A model generated the notes under the pieces. It made no database searches. It saw only the letters and a program-made list of their open reading frames with translations, and had not been told where the DNA came from. DNA of 64,000 bases, from the NCBI GenBank assembly GCA_964420975.1, contig CAYQVH010000012.1:27619-91618 (forward strand), read 5' to 3'. Positions 26,789 to 34,950 of the stretch are shown piece after piece; position 1 is the first letter of the stretch, and the number at the start of each line of letters is the position of its first letter. The position numbers and the translations under genes were made by a program. Origin of the DNA: Accumulibacter sp964420975 (GTDB taxonomy: Bacteria > Pseudomonadota > Gammaproteobacteria > Burkholderiales > Rhodocyclaceae).

Positions 26789-27016
26789 TCACTTCTTCTG
26801 CAGGAAGATTTCGGCGTCGACGCCGGCCTGCTTGAGGATGGCGCCCAGCGTGCCCTCGGGCATGTCGCCGGGATGATTGGGGATCGTGGTGTAACGATTG
26901 GTCGCCGGGTTGAGCCAGATTTCATGGCTGCCCGCCGCCTGGCGGTGGAACTCGAAGCCGAGTGGCTTCAAGCGCTTGACGATCTCCCGATAACTGAAGC
27001 CCGCCAGTCGTCCCAT
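26789..27016 (-). CDS. hicA: HicA-family mRNA interferase toxin
   Basis: The 75-residue protein has the HicA dsRBD-like fold: YREIVKRLKPLGFEFHRQAAGSHEIW holds the Gly-Ser-His catalytic motif, and TTIPNHPGDMPEGTLGAILKQAG is the typical end. HicA cleaves mRNA until bound by HicB. The start overlaps the hicB stop by 1 bp (TAATG). The antitoxin-first order is a known variant. Confidence 0.88.
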   Translation of the reverse strand: MGRLAGFSYREIVKRLKPLGFEFHRQAAGSHEIWLNPATNRYTTIPNHPGDMPEGTLGAILKQAGVDAEIFLQKK

Positions 27017-27243
27017 TACACCGCCACGATCAAGGGATAGTCGAAAGATTCGCGCAGTGGCGGCAGTGTCACATCGGTCACGTCGTTCTGCGACTCGATC
27101 AGCTTCTTCGCCACGTCGCGGGCAATCTCCACAGTTTCCTGCAACGTACGCCCCTGCGCGATCAACCCCTGTACATCGTCGCTGGTCGCCAGAAAAACCC
27201 CTTCCGGCAACTTCTCGATGTGCAACTGAATCATGTGTTCCAT
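27016..27243 (-). CDS. hicB: HicB-family antitoxin
   Basis: This 75-residue antitoxin has the partial RNase H-like HicB fold (LPEGVFLATSDDVQGLIAQGRTLQETVEIARDVAKKLIE). It lacks a DNA-binding domain of its own, so the XRE protein encoded just upstream could supply repression. It sits 43 bp after xre and overlaps hicA by 1 bp, suggesting an xre-hicB-hicA operon. Confidence 0.82.
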   Translation of the reverse strand: MEHMIQLHIEKLPEGVFLATSDDVQGLIAQGRTLQETVEIARDVAKKLIESQNDVTDVTLPPLRESFDYPLIVAV

Positions 27244-27286
27244 GGCAATCCTCCTGCAGAAAAGTAGCCCTGGGCTGCGCGATTCC

Positions 27287-27682
27287 TTAACGACCCTGCT
27301 GCGCCAACACGCTTTCCAACACCTGGATCACAAAACGCTGCTGCGGCTTAGGCAACTGACTGATGCGATCCATGTGCTGCTGCAACTTCGGCACCGGCCC
27401 GCGCTTCTTCGTCGCTGCGCCCGACTCGCCGAGCAGTTCCTCCAGACCGCCGCCGAGCGTCTTGGCCAATACCGGCAAGGCGGAAACCGGGATGCGCCGG
27501 CTGCCGGTCTCGTAAGCGTTGATCGCTTGCTGCGACACGCCGAGCGTCTCGGCCAGTTGCACCTGGGTGATGTGGGCGTTCTTGCGCAGGCTGGCGACAC
27601 GCGCGCCCAGCGCCGAATAAAACTCCCGTTCGTCCTGAGTGATGGCCACTGTCGGGGACTCCAAAGCGATGACGTGGCGCAT
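27287..27682 (-). CDS. XRE-family helix-turn-helix regulator
   Basis: The 131-residue protein has a Cro/C1-type HTH at about residues 25-85 (ASLRKNAHITQVQLAETLGVSQQAINAYETGSRRIP) and a basic C-terminal region. A 19-bp palindrome 38 bp upstream of its ATG is a likely operator, so it should repress itself and the hicBA genes downstream. It might also be a leftover phage or element regulator. Confidence 0.82.
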   Translation of the reverse strand: MRHVIALESPTVAITQDEREFYSALGARVASLRKNAHITQVQLAETLGVSQQAINAYETGSRRIPVSALPVLAKTLGGGLEELLGESGAATKKRGPVPKLQQHMDRISQLPKPQQRFVIQVLESVLAQQGR

Positions 27683-27720
27683 ACCTTAACTCCCGTTTTT
27701 GGAAACGAGGTTGAGAGTAC

Positions 27721-27739
27721 CACACTACGTGGTAGTGTG
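27721..27739. promoter_or_regulatory. Palindromic operator upstream of xre-hicBA
   Basis: CACACTAC (27721-27728) and GTAGTGTG (27732-27739) are perfect 8-bp arms around GTG. The location just upstream of an XRE gene is where its dimer would bind. This is inferred from symmetry and position. Confidence 0.6.
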
Positions 27740-27797
27740 TCGGCCAGTGATTTGTTCGTATACCCCCTTGACAGGATTTTTACCGGAGGCCGGATAC

Positions 27798-27870
27798 ATG
27801 CCGAGAATTCCAGAAGCAGAGATCGAGCGGCTAAAGGAAGCCGTGTCGGTGCAGCGGCTGGTGGAATCGT
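27798..27870 (+). pseudogene. Fragment of CHC2 zinc-finger primase-like gene
   Basis: The frame from ATG 27798 reads MPRIPEAEIERLKEAVSVQR then LVESS, close to the start of CHC2-type primase proteins carried by mobile elements. The Cys/His zinc finger that should follow is missing, and sequence joins an IS30 fragment on the other strand. Only about 24 codons remain. Confidence 0.5.
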
Positions 27871-28067
27871 CGGCATGCCCGTGTCGCTTCGTAGGGCAGC
27901 TCAGAGCATCCTGGCAGGCCTCGTGCCCGGGAGATTTCGCGCGTGATACTCGAAGGGGACCGCTGGAGTTCGCGGGCAATGGCCCGCGAACTCCAGCCAT
28001 CATCACGTAACCGAAGCCTAATGACCACGCGCTCAGTTCCGCTCAACTGATGGTATTCCTTACCCAT
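27871..28067 (-). pseudogene. Truncated IS30-family transposase (N-terminal part)
   Basis: From an ATG at 28067 with GAGAGGAGC upstream the frame reads MGKEYHQLSGTERVVIRLRL, then WSSRAIARELQRSPSSITREIS, the helix-turn-helix of IS30 transposases, and LPYEATRACRR. The DDE catalytic part is gone; sequence switches to the CHC2 fragment. A 17-bp block here (27877-27893) recurs inverted at 37803-37819. Confidence 0.65.
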
Positions 28068-28273
28068 GCAACGGCTCCTCTCTGACAAGAAGGAGGGTGG
28101 TGCACTTGATTGTTGACTCCAACGAGCCCGTCAAACGGACTCGCCGCGACGCACTGAGGACTGATATAGTGAGAACAAGTCGCTCTTGGGCGACGTTCCG
28201 CAAGCGTAGGCGTGTCGATCGTTTCGACTTGGCGTCACGGTCGATGCCTGCGATCCGCTGCACGAGGGTATTG

Positions 28274-29773
28274 ATGGCGACTGCTGAAACGTACGACGTT
28301 TTCATCAGCTATGCCCATGCCGACAATGGCGTCGCGCTTGGAGCGTCGAGTCCGGTTGGTTGGGTCACCGCGCTGGCGACCAACCTCAACGAGGGTCCCA
28401 ACGTTCTTCGCAAGCGCATCTTCATCGACCATCAATTAAAGCCGGGCGATCAATTCAGCGACGATCTGCTGACGATCGTCGCCCGCAGCCGGGTGCTGGT
28501 CATTCTGCTCTCGCAGAATTACGTCGATTCGAGCTGGTGCGGGAAAGAAATCGAGCATTTCGTGCGTACGCGCGCCAACAACACGGACCAGCCGACCGAC
28601 GTCTTCGTCGTCGAGATTTTTCCCTTCGAATCCTTGCTCGCCGTGCCGTCGGTCATCCTGGAACTCCGCAAGCACCTGATCCACGCCAAGTTCTGGCTGC
28701 AACCAACGACTGCGGCCTCACCCGTGCTCTCCGGTTATCCCAGTCCGAAAGACAGCGGCGACGAGGTTGCCGCTCATTACTGGCGCGTTCTCAACGAGTT
28801 GCGTGTGGCGGTCGATACGCGGCTGCGCTGCCTGCGAGCCTCTGCGCCAGCGGCGTCGGAGATGGTCACCGCCGCCCCGTCGGCCGCCCCGCGTAACGAG
28901 AAGTCCGGCGCGGAACCGTGGGCAACCCTACTCCTGGCAGACACGACCGAAGATCTCGAACCCCAACGCACTGCCGTGCGCATGGCGCTCGAACCAGAGG
29001 GGGTCGTCGTCCTGCCGGTGGGCGACTACGTCGGTCTATCGGCAGACGAGTTTGCTGCGGCAATCCGCGCCGACAGTGCCCGCAGTCAGCTTTTCGTCCA
29101 GTTGCTGTCGCCGACCGCCGGTCGAAAAGGCCGCGGATTCTCGGCCCCGCTACCGCAGCTTCAGTTTCAGCAGGCGCAGCTCGCGCGCCTGCCGATCATG
29201 CAGTGGTGCGAACACCAGCCAGCTGCGGATCAAATCGCCGACCCGGCGCACGCGCAACTGTTCGCCACCGAGCACCTCCGCGTCACCAACCTGACCGCGT
29301 TTACCCGCGAAGTCATTGCGCGTCTGCGCGCCGATCAGGCACGTCGCCGGCAAGCTGCCGCGACCCCCGAGTCGCCGGGAGCAGCACGGACCGGTCGCAA
29401 GCTCGTCTTCGTCGACGACCTCGCCAGCAGCGGTGATCTCGGCGGCCGCCTGCGCGCCTTGATTCGAGCCCAGCACTTCGACCTGCGCAGCCTGCCGCCG
29501 ACCGCTCCCTTGGGCAACGACGGCATCGACGTCAAGGAACTGCTGCGGCCGTGTCGCGCCGGCCTCACCATCTACGCCGACCGCAGCAAGTACGCGACCG
29601 CCTACAACCGCCTGGTCTACTTCCTCAACCAGGTCGCCGAATACGATCTCGAGGTCGAGCGCTGGGGGGTCTATCTCGAACAAGGGACGGTGGCCAGCGA
29701 GTTCGGCATCGAATCCGACGACGTCGTCGCGGTCAACGAACAGGGCCTCTGCGATTTCCTGCGCGGACTCTGA
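28274..29773 (+). CDS. TIR-domain effector with two further TIR-like segments
   Basis: This 499-residue protein starts with a canonical TIR domain (residues about 5-150): YDVFISYAHAD is beta A/box 1, RIFIDHQLKPGDQF box 2, and SSWCGKEIEHF carries the Glu (E92) used by NADase-type TIRs. Two later segments look like degenerate TIR or DUF4062-like folds: about 214-345 (ATLLLADTTEDLEPQRTAV, FVQLLSPTAG) and about 373-499 (KLVFVDDLASSGDLGGRL, GLTIYADRSKYATAYNRL). The ATG at 28274 is chosen since TIR homology begins there; the frame is open to 28097. The nSTAND-WD40 gene follows after 3 bp, so the two form one operon. Role in abortive infection is inferred. Confidence 0.85.
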   Translation: MATAETYDVFISYAHADNGVALGASSPVGWVTALATNLNEGPNVLRKRIFIDHQLKPGDQFSDDLLTIVARSRVLVILLSQNYVDSSWCGKEIEHFVRTRANNTDQPTDVFVVEIFPFESLLAVPSVILELRKHLIHAKFWLQPTTAASPVLSGYPSPKDSGDEVAAHYWRVLNELRVAVDTRLRCLRASAPAASEMVTAAPSAAPRNEKSGAEPWATLLLADTTEDLEPQRTAVRMALEPEGVVVLPVGDYVGLSADEFAAAIRADSARSQLFVQLLSPTAGRKGRGFSAPLPQLQFQQAQLARLPIMQWCEHQPAADQIADPAHAQLFATEHLRVTNLTAFTREVIARLRADQARRRQAAATPESPGAARTGRKLVFVDDLASSGDLGGRLRALIRAQHFDLRSLPPTAPLGNDGIDVKELLRPCRAGLTIYADRSKYATAYNRLVYFLNQVAEYDLEVERWGVYLEQGTVASEFGIESDDVVAVNEQGLCDFLRGL

Positions 29774-29776
29774 GCG

Positions 29777-32700
29777 ATGAAGCGGATCACCTTGACCTTG
29801 CCGGCGCCCTACGTCGGTCTTCGCCCCTTTACCGAAGACGAAGCGCTGCTTTTCTTCGGCCGTGAGGCGCACGTTCGCGACCTATTGGCGGGCCTGCAGC
29901 GGCAGCAACGGTTTACCGCAGTGCTTGGTGCTTCCGGCACCGGCAAGTCGTCGCTGGTACGTGCCGGGCTGATTCCTGCGCTGCACCGCGGCGCGCTTCG
30001 CCCGTTTGCCAGCGCAGAGCAGGTGCCGCCGCATCGATGGAATGTCTGCCTCTTTCAGCCGGGAGACTCGCCACTCGCCAACCTGGCCGCGGCACTGACC
30101 GAAGACCCGCGCTGGGTGCACGGGACCGACCGGGAGCGTGCGATCTCGTCCCTCGCCGCCACTCTCGGTTCCAGTCCGCTGGCCCTGAGCGACCTCTACC
30201 GGCAATTGGCGGAACGCTTCACCGACGAATCGCTGCTGCTGGTGGTCGACCAGTTCGAAGAGATTTTCCGATACCGGCAACGGAAACCGGATGCTGCCGA
30301 GAGCTTGATCGCGCTGCTTCTGCGCTCGGCGAGCGAGGCGGTGCCGATTTATGTCGTGATCACCATGCGCTCCGACTTCCTCGGCCACTGCGTCGCCTTC
30401 AATGGGCTGCCGGAAGCGATCAACAGCGGGCTCTATCTGACCCCACGCCTCGGTACCGAGCAGATCCGTTCGGTCATCAGCTCTCCGTTGACTCTCGTCG
30501 GCGGACGAATCGACCCGGTGCTCGCCAACCGCCTGGTGAACGCGCTCGGCGGCGACGACGAGCTGCCGATCCTCCAGCACGCGCTGCTCCGCATGTGGCA
30601 ACGTGCGCGTTCGCTCGGTCGCAGCGAAATCGACGACAGCGACTTCCGCACCCTGTGCGCTCCACGCCTCGACGACGCCAACGCAGGCACCGCATCGTCG
30701 GCGCCGCTGCTTTCGTACGCCATCGACAACCACGCTTGGGAGATCTACGGCGCGCTGACGCCAGCCCAGCGCGAAGTTTGTCGCCAGCTTTTCCTGGCGC
30801 TGGTCGAACGACGCGAAGGCCGCGAGCTACGCCGACCACAGTCGCTACGCCAGTTGCGACAACTGCTCCCCGAACACCAGCACGCCGCGCTGGAGGCAGT
30901 GATCGACGCCTTTCGCGCCGCCGACGCCGGCTTCTTGCTACCGCGCGGTCCGCGTCCGATCGACACCGACGAACTGATCGACATCAGCCACGAAAGTCTT
31001 TTTCGCCAGTGGCAGCTTTTCCGCCAATGGTTGCGCGAAGAGGAACGCGACGTCGCCGAACTCCGCGAGTGGCGACAGCGCGCCATGCGCCAGCAGAGCG
31101 AAGGCGGCGGCTGGCTCGACGATAACGACTGCGCTCGAGCGCAGCGCTGGCGCGAGCGCGTCAGCGCGCGCACGCGAGCCGCCAACTGGGCGCGCCGATA
31201 CGAAGGATCCGGTGCTTACGCGCAGGTCGATCGCTATATCCAGGACAGTCTCGACCGACTCGCCGAGGAGAAGGCACTCGACGAAGCCTTGCGCCAACAG
31301 GCGCAAGACGAGCGGACAGCGCGCCTCGAAGCAGAAGCCGAGCTGCAGCGGGCCGCGGCACAACGCGCCGAAGCGGAACGCGAGCGAGCGCTCGCCTTCA
31401 ACGCCGTTCTCCGTCGCCGCAGTCGACTGGCGATCGCCGGCTGTCTGATTGCCCTGGCATTCGGGGCTCTCGCTTTGCTCTGGTGGCGGCAGGCGGAGGA
31501 AGCCAAACTCGACGCTGAGGCGATGGCTCGCCATGCGCTGGCAGGCGAGTTGGCGAGCACGGCCGAGAACCTGCGCCGAGAACAACCGGATCAAAGTCTG
31601 CTCGTCGCCCTGGCGGCGCGAGAAGTGGCGACCAACGCCAAGGCAGACGCCTTGCTACGCACGGCGCAGCACAGCTTCCCCTACACCGGGGTGCTGCGCG
31701 GCCATCATGGCGAGGTGTGGGCGGCGCAGTTCTCCCACGACGGCAAGACGCTGTTTACGGTCAGCGACGACCATCGCGCGAAGCTCTGGGAAGTCGCCAG
31801 CGGGCGCCAGCTGCACGTACTCGAGGGTCATACCGGAGCTGTCGGCAGCGCCGCCTTCTCCCCGGACGACCGACTGCTGATCACCGCCGGAGAGGACCAC
31901 ACGGCACGCCTGTGGGACACCGCGACCGGCCAATTGCACCAGGTCTTGCGCGGCCATCGCGGACCCGTCTGGAGCGCGCAGTTTTCTGCCGATGGATTGA
32001 TCGCCATCACCGCCAGCGACGACCTGACCGCCCGCCTCTGGGACGTACGCAGCGGTCGCGAGTTGCTCGTCCTGCGCGGGCATGGCGGCCCCCTGTGGAC
32101 TGCGCAGCTGTCACCGGACAGCCGATCGGTCGTCACCGCGAGCGATGACGGCAGCGCACGGCTGTGGGACAGCCGAAACGGCAACACGCTGCACGTTCTG
32201 CGCGGCCACCAGGGTGCCGTCTGGAGCGCACGCTTCTCGGCTGACGGCCAGCTCGTTCTGACCGCCAGCCTCGACCGTACGGCCCGCGTCTGGGAAGCGG
32301 CAAGCGGCCGCCAACGCCACGTGTTGCGCGGACACGAGCATTCGGTGCGCAGCGCCGACTTCTCTCCCGACGGAAAGACGGTGCTCACCGCCAGTCGTGA
32401 CAAGACGGCGCGCCTCTGGGATCTGAGCAACGGCCGTCAACTGCGCGTCTTGCGCGGCCACGAAGGCCCGGTATGGACGATTCAGGCGTCGCCCGACGGC
32501 CGCACGCTACTCACCGCCAGCCGCGACAAGACGGCACGCCTGTGGGATGCCGCCAGCGGACGAGAACTGCGAGTCCTGCGCGGTCACGGAAGCAGCGTCT
32601 GGAGCGCCGACTTCACTGCCGACGGCACGCTACTGGTCACCGCCAGCGGCGATCAGACCGCACGCCTGTGGAAAACCGACGACGAACGGGAGGCACGCGT

Positions 32701-33805
32701 CCTGCAAGGCCACCACGGTCCGGTGTCGGCCGCCGAGGTTTCGGCAGACGGCCGTAGGCTGCTCACCGCCAGCGATGACAACACCGCACGTCTGTGGAGA
32801 ATTGGCTCCGCCCCCGCTGCCGAACACGTGCTCGCGGGACACGAAGCGCCGATCGTTGACGCGCGCTTCGCAGCCGATGGCGGCCGAGTCATCACCGCCA
32901 GTCTCGACGGAACCGCGCGCGTCTGGGACGTCACGAGCGGCGAGCAGCGGCTTCTCCTCCGCGGCCACGAGGGAGCGGTGCTGAGTGCGCGGTTCGCGGT
33001 GGATGGCTCGCTGGTAACCACCGGGAAGGATCAAACGGTACGTTTCTGGGACGCCGCCAACGGTCGTCAACTGCGCGTCGTCAGCGGTCACGAAGCGCCC
33101 GTGGTCAGCGCCGAGCTAGCCGCCGACCACAAGACGATGCTGACCGCCAGCTCGGACAAGACCGCGCGCTTGTGGGACGCTGACAGCGGACGCGAGCGGG
33201 TGGTTCTTCGCGGACACGAAGCGCCCGTGACCGGTGCCCGCTTTTCGCCCGACGGCCGCCTGGTGTTGACCACGAGCTGGGATGCGACGGCGCGGCTCTG
33301 GGACAGCGCGACGGGCCGCGAGCTGCACGTCCTGCGCGGTCACGAAGAAGCCGTTCGCAGCGCCCGCTTCTCTGCCGACGGCAAGACCGTCCTCACCGCC
33401 AGCATCGACGGCACGGCGCGCCTCTGGGACGTGAACAGCGGACGCGAGCGCCACGTCCTGCGCGGACATGAAGACTCCATCGAGAGCGCCCGCTTTTCGC
33501 CGGACGGCAAAATCGTTCTCACTGCCGGCAGCGACCACACGGCCAGATTGTGGGACGCCGGTAGCGGCGACGAGCTGGCCGTGCTGCGCGGCCACGAGGG
33601 TGAAGTCTGGAGCACCGCGTTCACTCCCGACGGCCAGACGATCGTCACCACTGCCAACGACCGCACCGTTCGCCTCTGGCGCTGCGGCGAGTGCCGGCCG
33701 ATCACGGAAATCGTCGACGACGTCAGCCGCCGTGTCGGACGCCCGCTGAGCGAAAGCGAACGGCGCCGCTTTGGCCTGGTCGACACCCTGCCAAGAAGAA
33801 ACTGA
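29777..33805 (+). CDS. nSTAND NTPase with TM helix and 16 WD40 repeats
   Basis: This 1342-residue STAND-class protein starts with PYVGLRPFTEDEALLFFGRE, typical of nSTAND1. Walker A is GASGTGKSS (51-59), Walker B LLVVDQFEE (about 154-162), and MRSDFLG is the sensor arginine region. A coiled coil rich in Glu/Ala/Arg (about 495-545) precedes a TM helix (about 550-572). From about 639 to 1305 there are 16 WD40 repeats of about 42 residues (VLRGHxxxVWSAxFSPDG...LTASxDxTARLWD). A 35-residue tail follows. STAND proteins switch on NTP binding after ligand recognition; the propellers would sense and the TIR partner would act. The TM helix suggests the sensor is membrane-anchored. Confidence 0.92.
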   Translation: MKRITLTLPAPYVGLRPFTEDEALLFFGREAHVRDLLAGLQRQQRFTAVLGASGTGKSSLVRAGLIPALHRGALRPFASAEQVPPHRWNVCLFQPGDSPLANLAAALTEDPRWVHGTDRERAISSLAATLGSSPLALSDLYRQLAERFTDESLLLVVDQFEEIFRYRQRKPDAAESLIALLLRSASEAVPIYVVITMRSDFLGHCVAFNGLPEAINSGLYLTPRLGTEQIRSVISSPLTLVGGRIDPVLANRLVNALGGDDELPILQHALLRMWQRARSLGRSEIDDSDFRTLCAPRLDDANAGTASSAPLLSYAIDNHAWEIYGALTPAQREVCRQLFLALVERREGRELRRPQSLRQLRQLLPEHQHAALEAVIDAFRAADAGFLLPRGPRPIDTDELIDISHESLFRQWQLFRQWLREEERDVAELREWRQRAMRQQSEGGGWLDDNDCARAQRWRERVSARTRAANWARRYEGSGAYAQVDRYIQDSLDRLAEEKALDEALRQQAQDERTARLEAEAELQRAAAQRAEAERERALAFNAVLRRRSRLAIAGCLIALAFGALALLWWRQAEEAKLDAEAMARHALAGELASTAENLRREQPDQSLLVALAAREVATNAKADALLRTAQHSFPYTGVLRGHHGEVWAAQFSHDGKTLFTVSDDHRAKLWEVASGRQLHVLEGHTGAVGSAAFSPDDRLLITAGEDHTARLWDTATGQLHQVLRGHRGPVWSAQFSADGLIAITASDDLTARLWDVRSGRELLVLRGHGGPLWTAQLSPDSRSVVTASDDGSARLWDSRNGNTLHVLRGHQGAVWSARFSADGQLVLTASLDRTARVWEAASGRQRHVLRGHEHSVRSADFSPDGKTVLTASRDKTARLWDLSNGRQLRVLRGHEGPVWTIQASPDGRTLLTASRDKTARLWDAASGRELRVLRGHGSSVWSADFTADGTLLVTASGDQTARLWKTDDEREARVLQGHHGPVSAAEVSADGRRLLTASDDNTARLWRIGSAPAAEHVLAGHEAPIVDARFAADGGRVITASLDGTARVWDVTSGEQRLLLRGHEGAVLSARFAVDGSLVTTGKDQTVRFWDAANGRQLRVVSGHEAPVVSAELAADHKTMLTASSDKTARLWDADSGRERVVLRGHEAPVTGARFSPDGRLVLTTSWDATARLWDSATGRELHVLRGHEEAVRSARFSADGKTVLTASIDGTARLWDVNSGRERHVLRGHEDSIESARFSPDGKIVLTAGSDHTARLWDAGSGDELAVLRGHEGEVWSTAFTPDGQTIVTTANDRTVRLWRCGECRPITEIVDDVSRRVGRPLSESERRRFGLVDTLPRRN
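31690..33690 (+). repeat. 16 tandem WD40-coding units of about 126 bp
   Basis: The DNA repeats at about 126 bp, each unit coding VLRGHxxxV to LWDxxSGRxL. Neighbouring units share long identical stretches such as CTCACCGCCAG and CTGCGCGG...CACGA, which would permit unequal recombination. The repeat is inside the nSTAND gene and is a protein-coding repeat, not a CRISPR array. Confidence 0.85.
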
Positions 33806-34188
33806 CGTCCGTCTTTAATTAGGTAATCGGATCGGCAGGACAGTAGCGAAAACCGCGGCAACCACGGGGTGAAGTAGAAGATCGTGCTTCACCTGCCTTC
33901 TACCCTACCCAATTTCCCTGATTTCCCGAATTGCCCGCTCGCCTCAAGCGTTGGAGTTCGCCCGCGGGCGATGGACGGCGAAGCCGGCTGGCGAACGTCG
34001 AGCAAGGCACGTTTCTCGAACTCACCATCCGAAGGGCGAAGTAGCGCGCGTCGGATGTCGCCTTCGCCGACTTCCGGCACCGCCTGTTGTGGGGAGGACC
34101 GGAGAAAATCCGGCCCTTACCCGATTGCGCGCCGCGCCGGCGAAGACGCGGCGCATGCGCTCGAACCGACGTCGGGCGGACCCTTCTG
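33806..34188. other. Intergenic region after the TIR/nSTAND operon
   Basis: No gene is supported in these 383 bp. A 7-bp stem (GGTGAAG at 33868, CTTCACC at 33887) with a 12-nt loop is the only clear hairpin and lacks a T run. Short plus-strand frames exist but are Arg/Ser-rich and show no family features. Two GC-rich stretches (about 33950-34060 and 34120-34180) could be remnants of lost genes. Confidence 0.5.
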
Positions 34189-34629
34189 TTAGAGCGCGAT
34201 ATGCGTGAAGCCCAGAGCCCGCAAGAAGCCAATGGAGTCGACGTAGACGTCTTTGCGTGCGACGAGGCCGTTGGTGAAGGGAATCACATCGACTCCGTTC
34301 CACGAAACCTTCTTTCCAGTGGGTTGCACGGTGATGGAGCCCCGGGTGTAAGGAATCGCCAATGTACCCGTCGCCGTCCACTCCTGCGTGACCAAGTCAT
34401 CGCGCACATACGTGCGACGAACATCAAAGTGGATATCCGGGAATGCCGCGAAGACCCCTTTCAGAATCTCGCGGATAGCGATCTTGCCCACGGCCCTTCC
34501 TCCGCTTGTGTGGTTCTCGAAGACCGAGTCCTCGGTGTGCATCTCGAGAATGGCCTCTACGTCGTGGCTGTTCCATGCCTCGCCGTAAGCCGAGATCATC
34601 TTTTCAAGAGGGTGCGTCATGCCGGTCAT
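34189..34629 (-). CDS. SnoaL-like/NTF2-fold protein
   Basis: The 146-residue protein fits the SnoaL/ester-cyclase branch of the NTF2-like superfamily: YGEAWNSHDVEAILEMHTEDSVFENH at the N terminus, REILKGVFAAFPDIHFDV in the middle and GKKVSWNGVDVIPFTNGLVARKDVYVD near the end. Such proteins are small barrels that may hydrolyse or cyclise small molecules. A second ATG at 34620 could be the start. It is an isolated gene in the island, with no partner enzymes. Confidence 0.75.
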   Translation of the reverse strand: MTGMTHPLEKMISAYGEAWNSHDVEAILEMHTEDSVFENHTSGGRAVGKIAIREILKGVFAAFPDIHFDVRRTYVRDDLVTQEWTATGTLAIPYTRGSITVQPTGKKVSWNGVDVIPFTNGLVARKDVYVDSIGFLRALGFTHIAL

Positions 34630-34867
34630 ACAGAGGTAGCCCCGTTTGTTTGGACAAGAAATGCTCTTGGATAAGTGGAGCCCTGCCAGTTGCGGTCGAC
34701 TGACCGGTGTTGCGGTTGGTTTTGACTTTCCCGGATTTTATACGAAACGAATAGAGCTCGGTGGGGCTTGTGGGCGAAGGGACGTGCGGTGGGAAAGTCG
34801 CTAGACTTTTCCATGGCAAGCGGCCCGGTGCACGATAGCGCATCGTCCACAAATCCACGGAGCCCCC
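34630..34867. other. Non-coding stretch left of the IS3/IS1595 nest
   Basis: These 238 bp between the SnoaL-like gene and the IS3 end hold no supported gene. A plus-strand sequence TTGACTTTCCCGG...TATACG around 34720-34745 is vaguely promoter-like but poorly spaced. I see nothing else. Confidence 0.4.
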
Positions 34868-34950
34868 TTGAATCGCCCCGGGATTTGTGGAGGCTCCTTA
34901 CCCTGAGAGAATGGAGCCATGAACAAGCCAACCCCCAAACCCAACAAGTT

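Noticed and set aside
31690..33690. Regular repeats as a CRISPR array
   Set aside because: The period is about 126 bp and in frame, coding WD40 repeats; there are no unique spacers.
33868..33893. Hairpin after the nSTAND gene as a terminator
   Set aside because: Stem of only 7 bp with a 12-nt loop and no T tract.
34883..34950. MNKPTPKPNKF peptide as a gene
   Set aside because: Only about 13 codons before the IS1595 end; kept only as support for an IS3 remnant.
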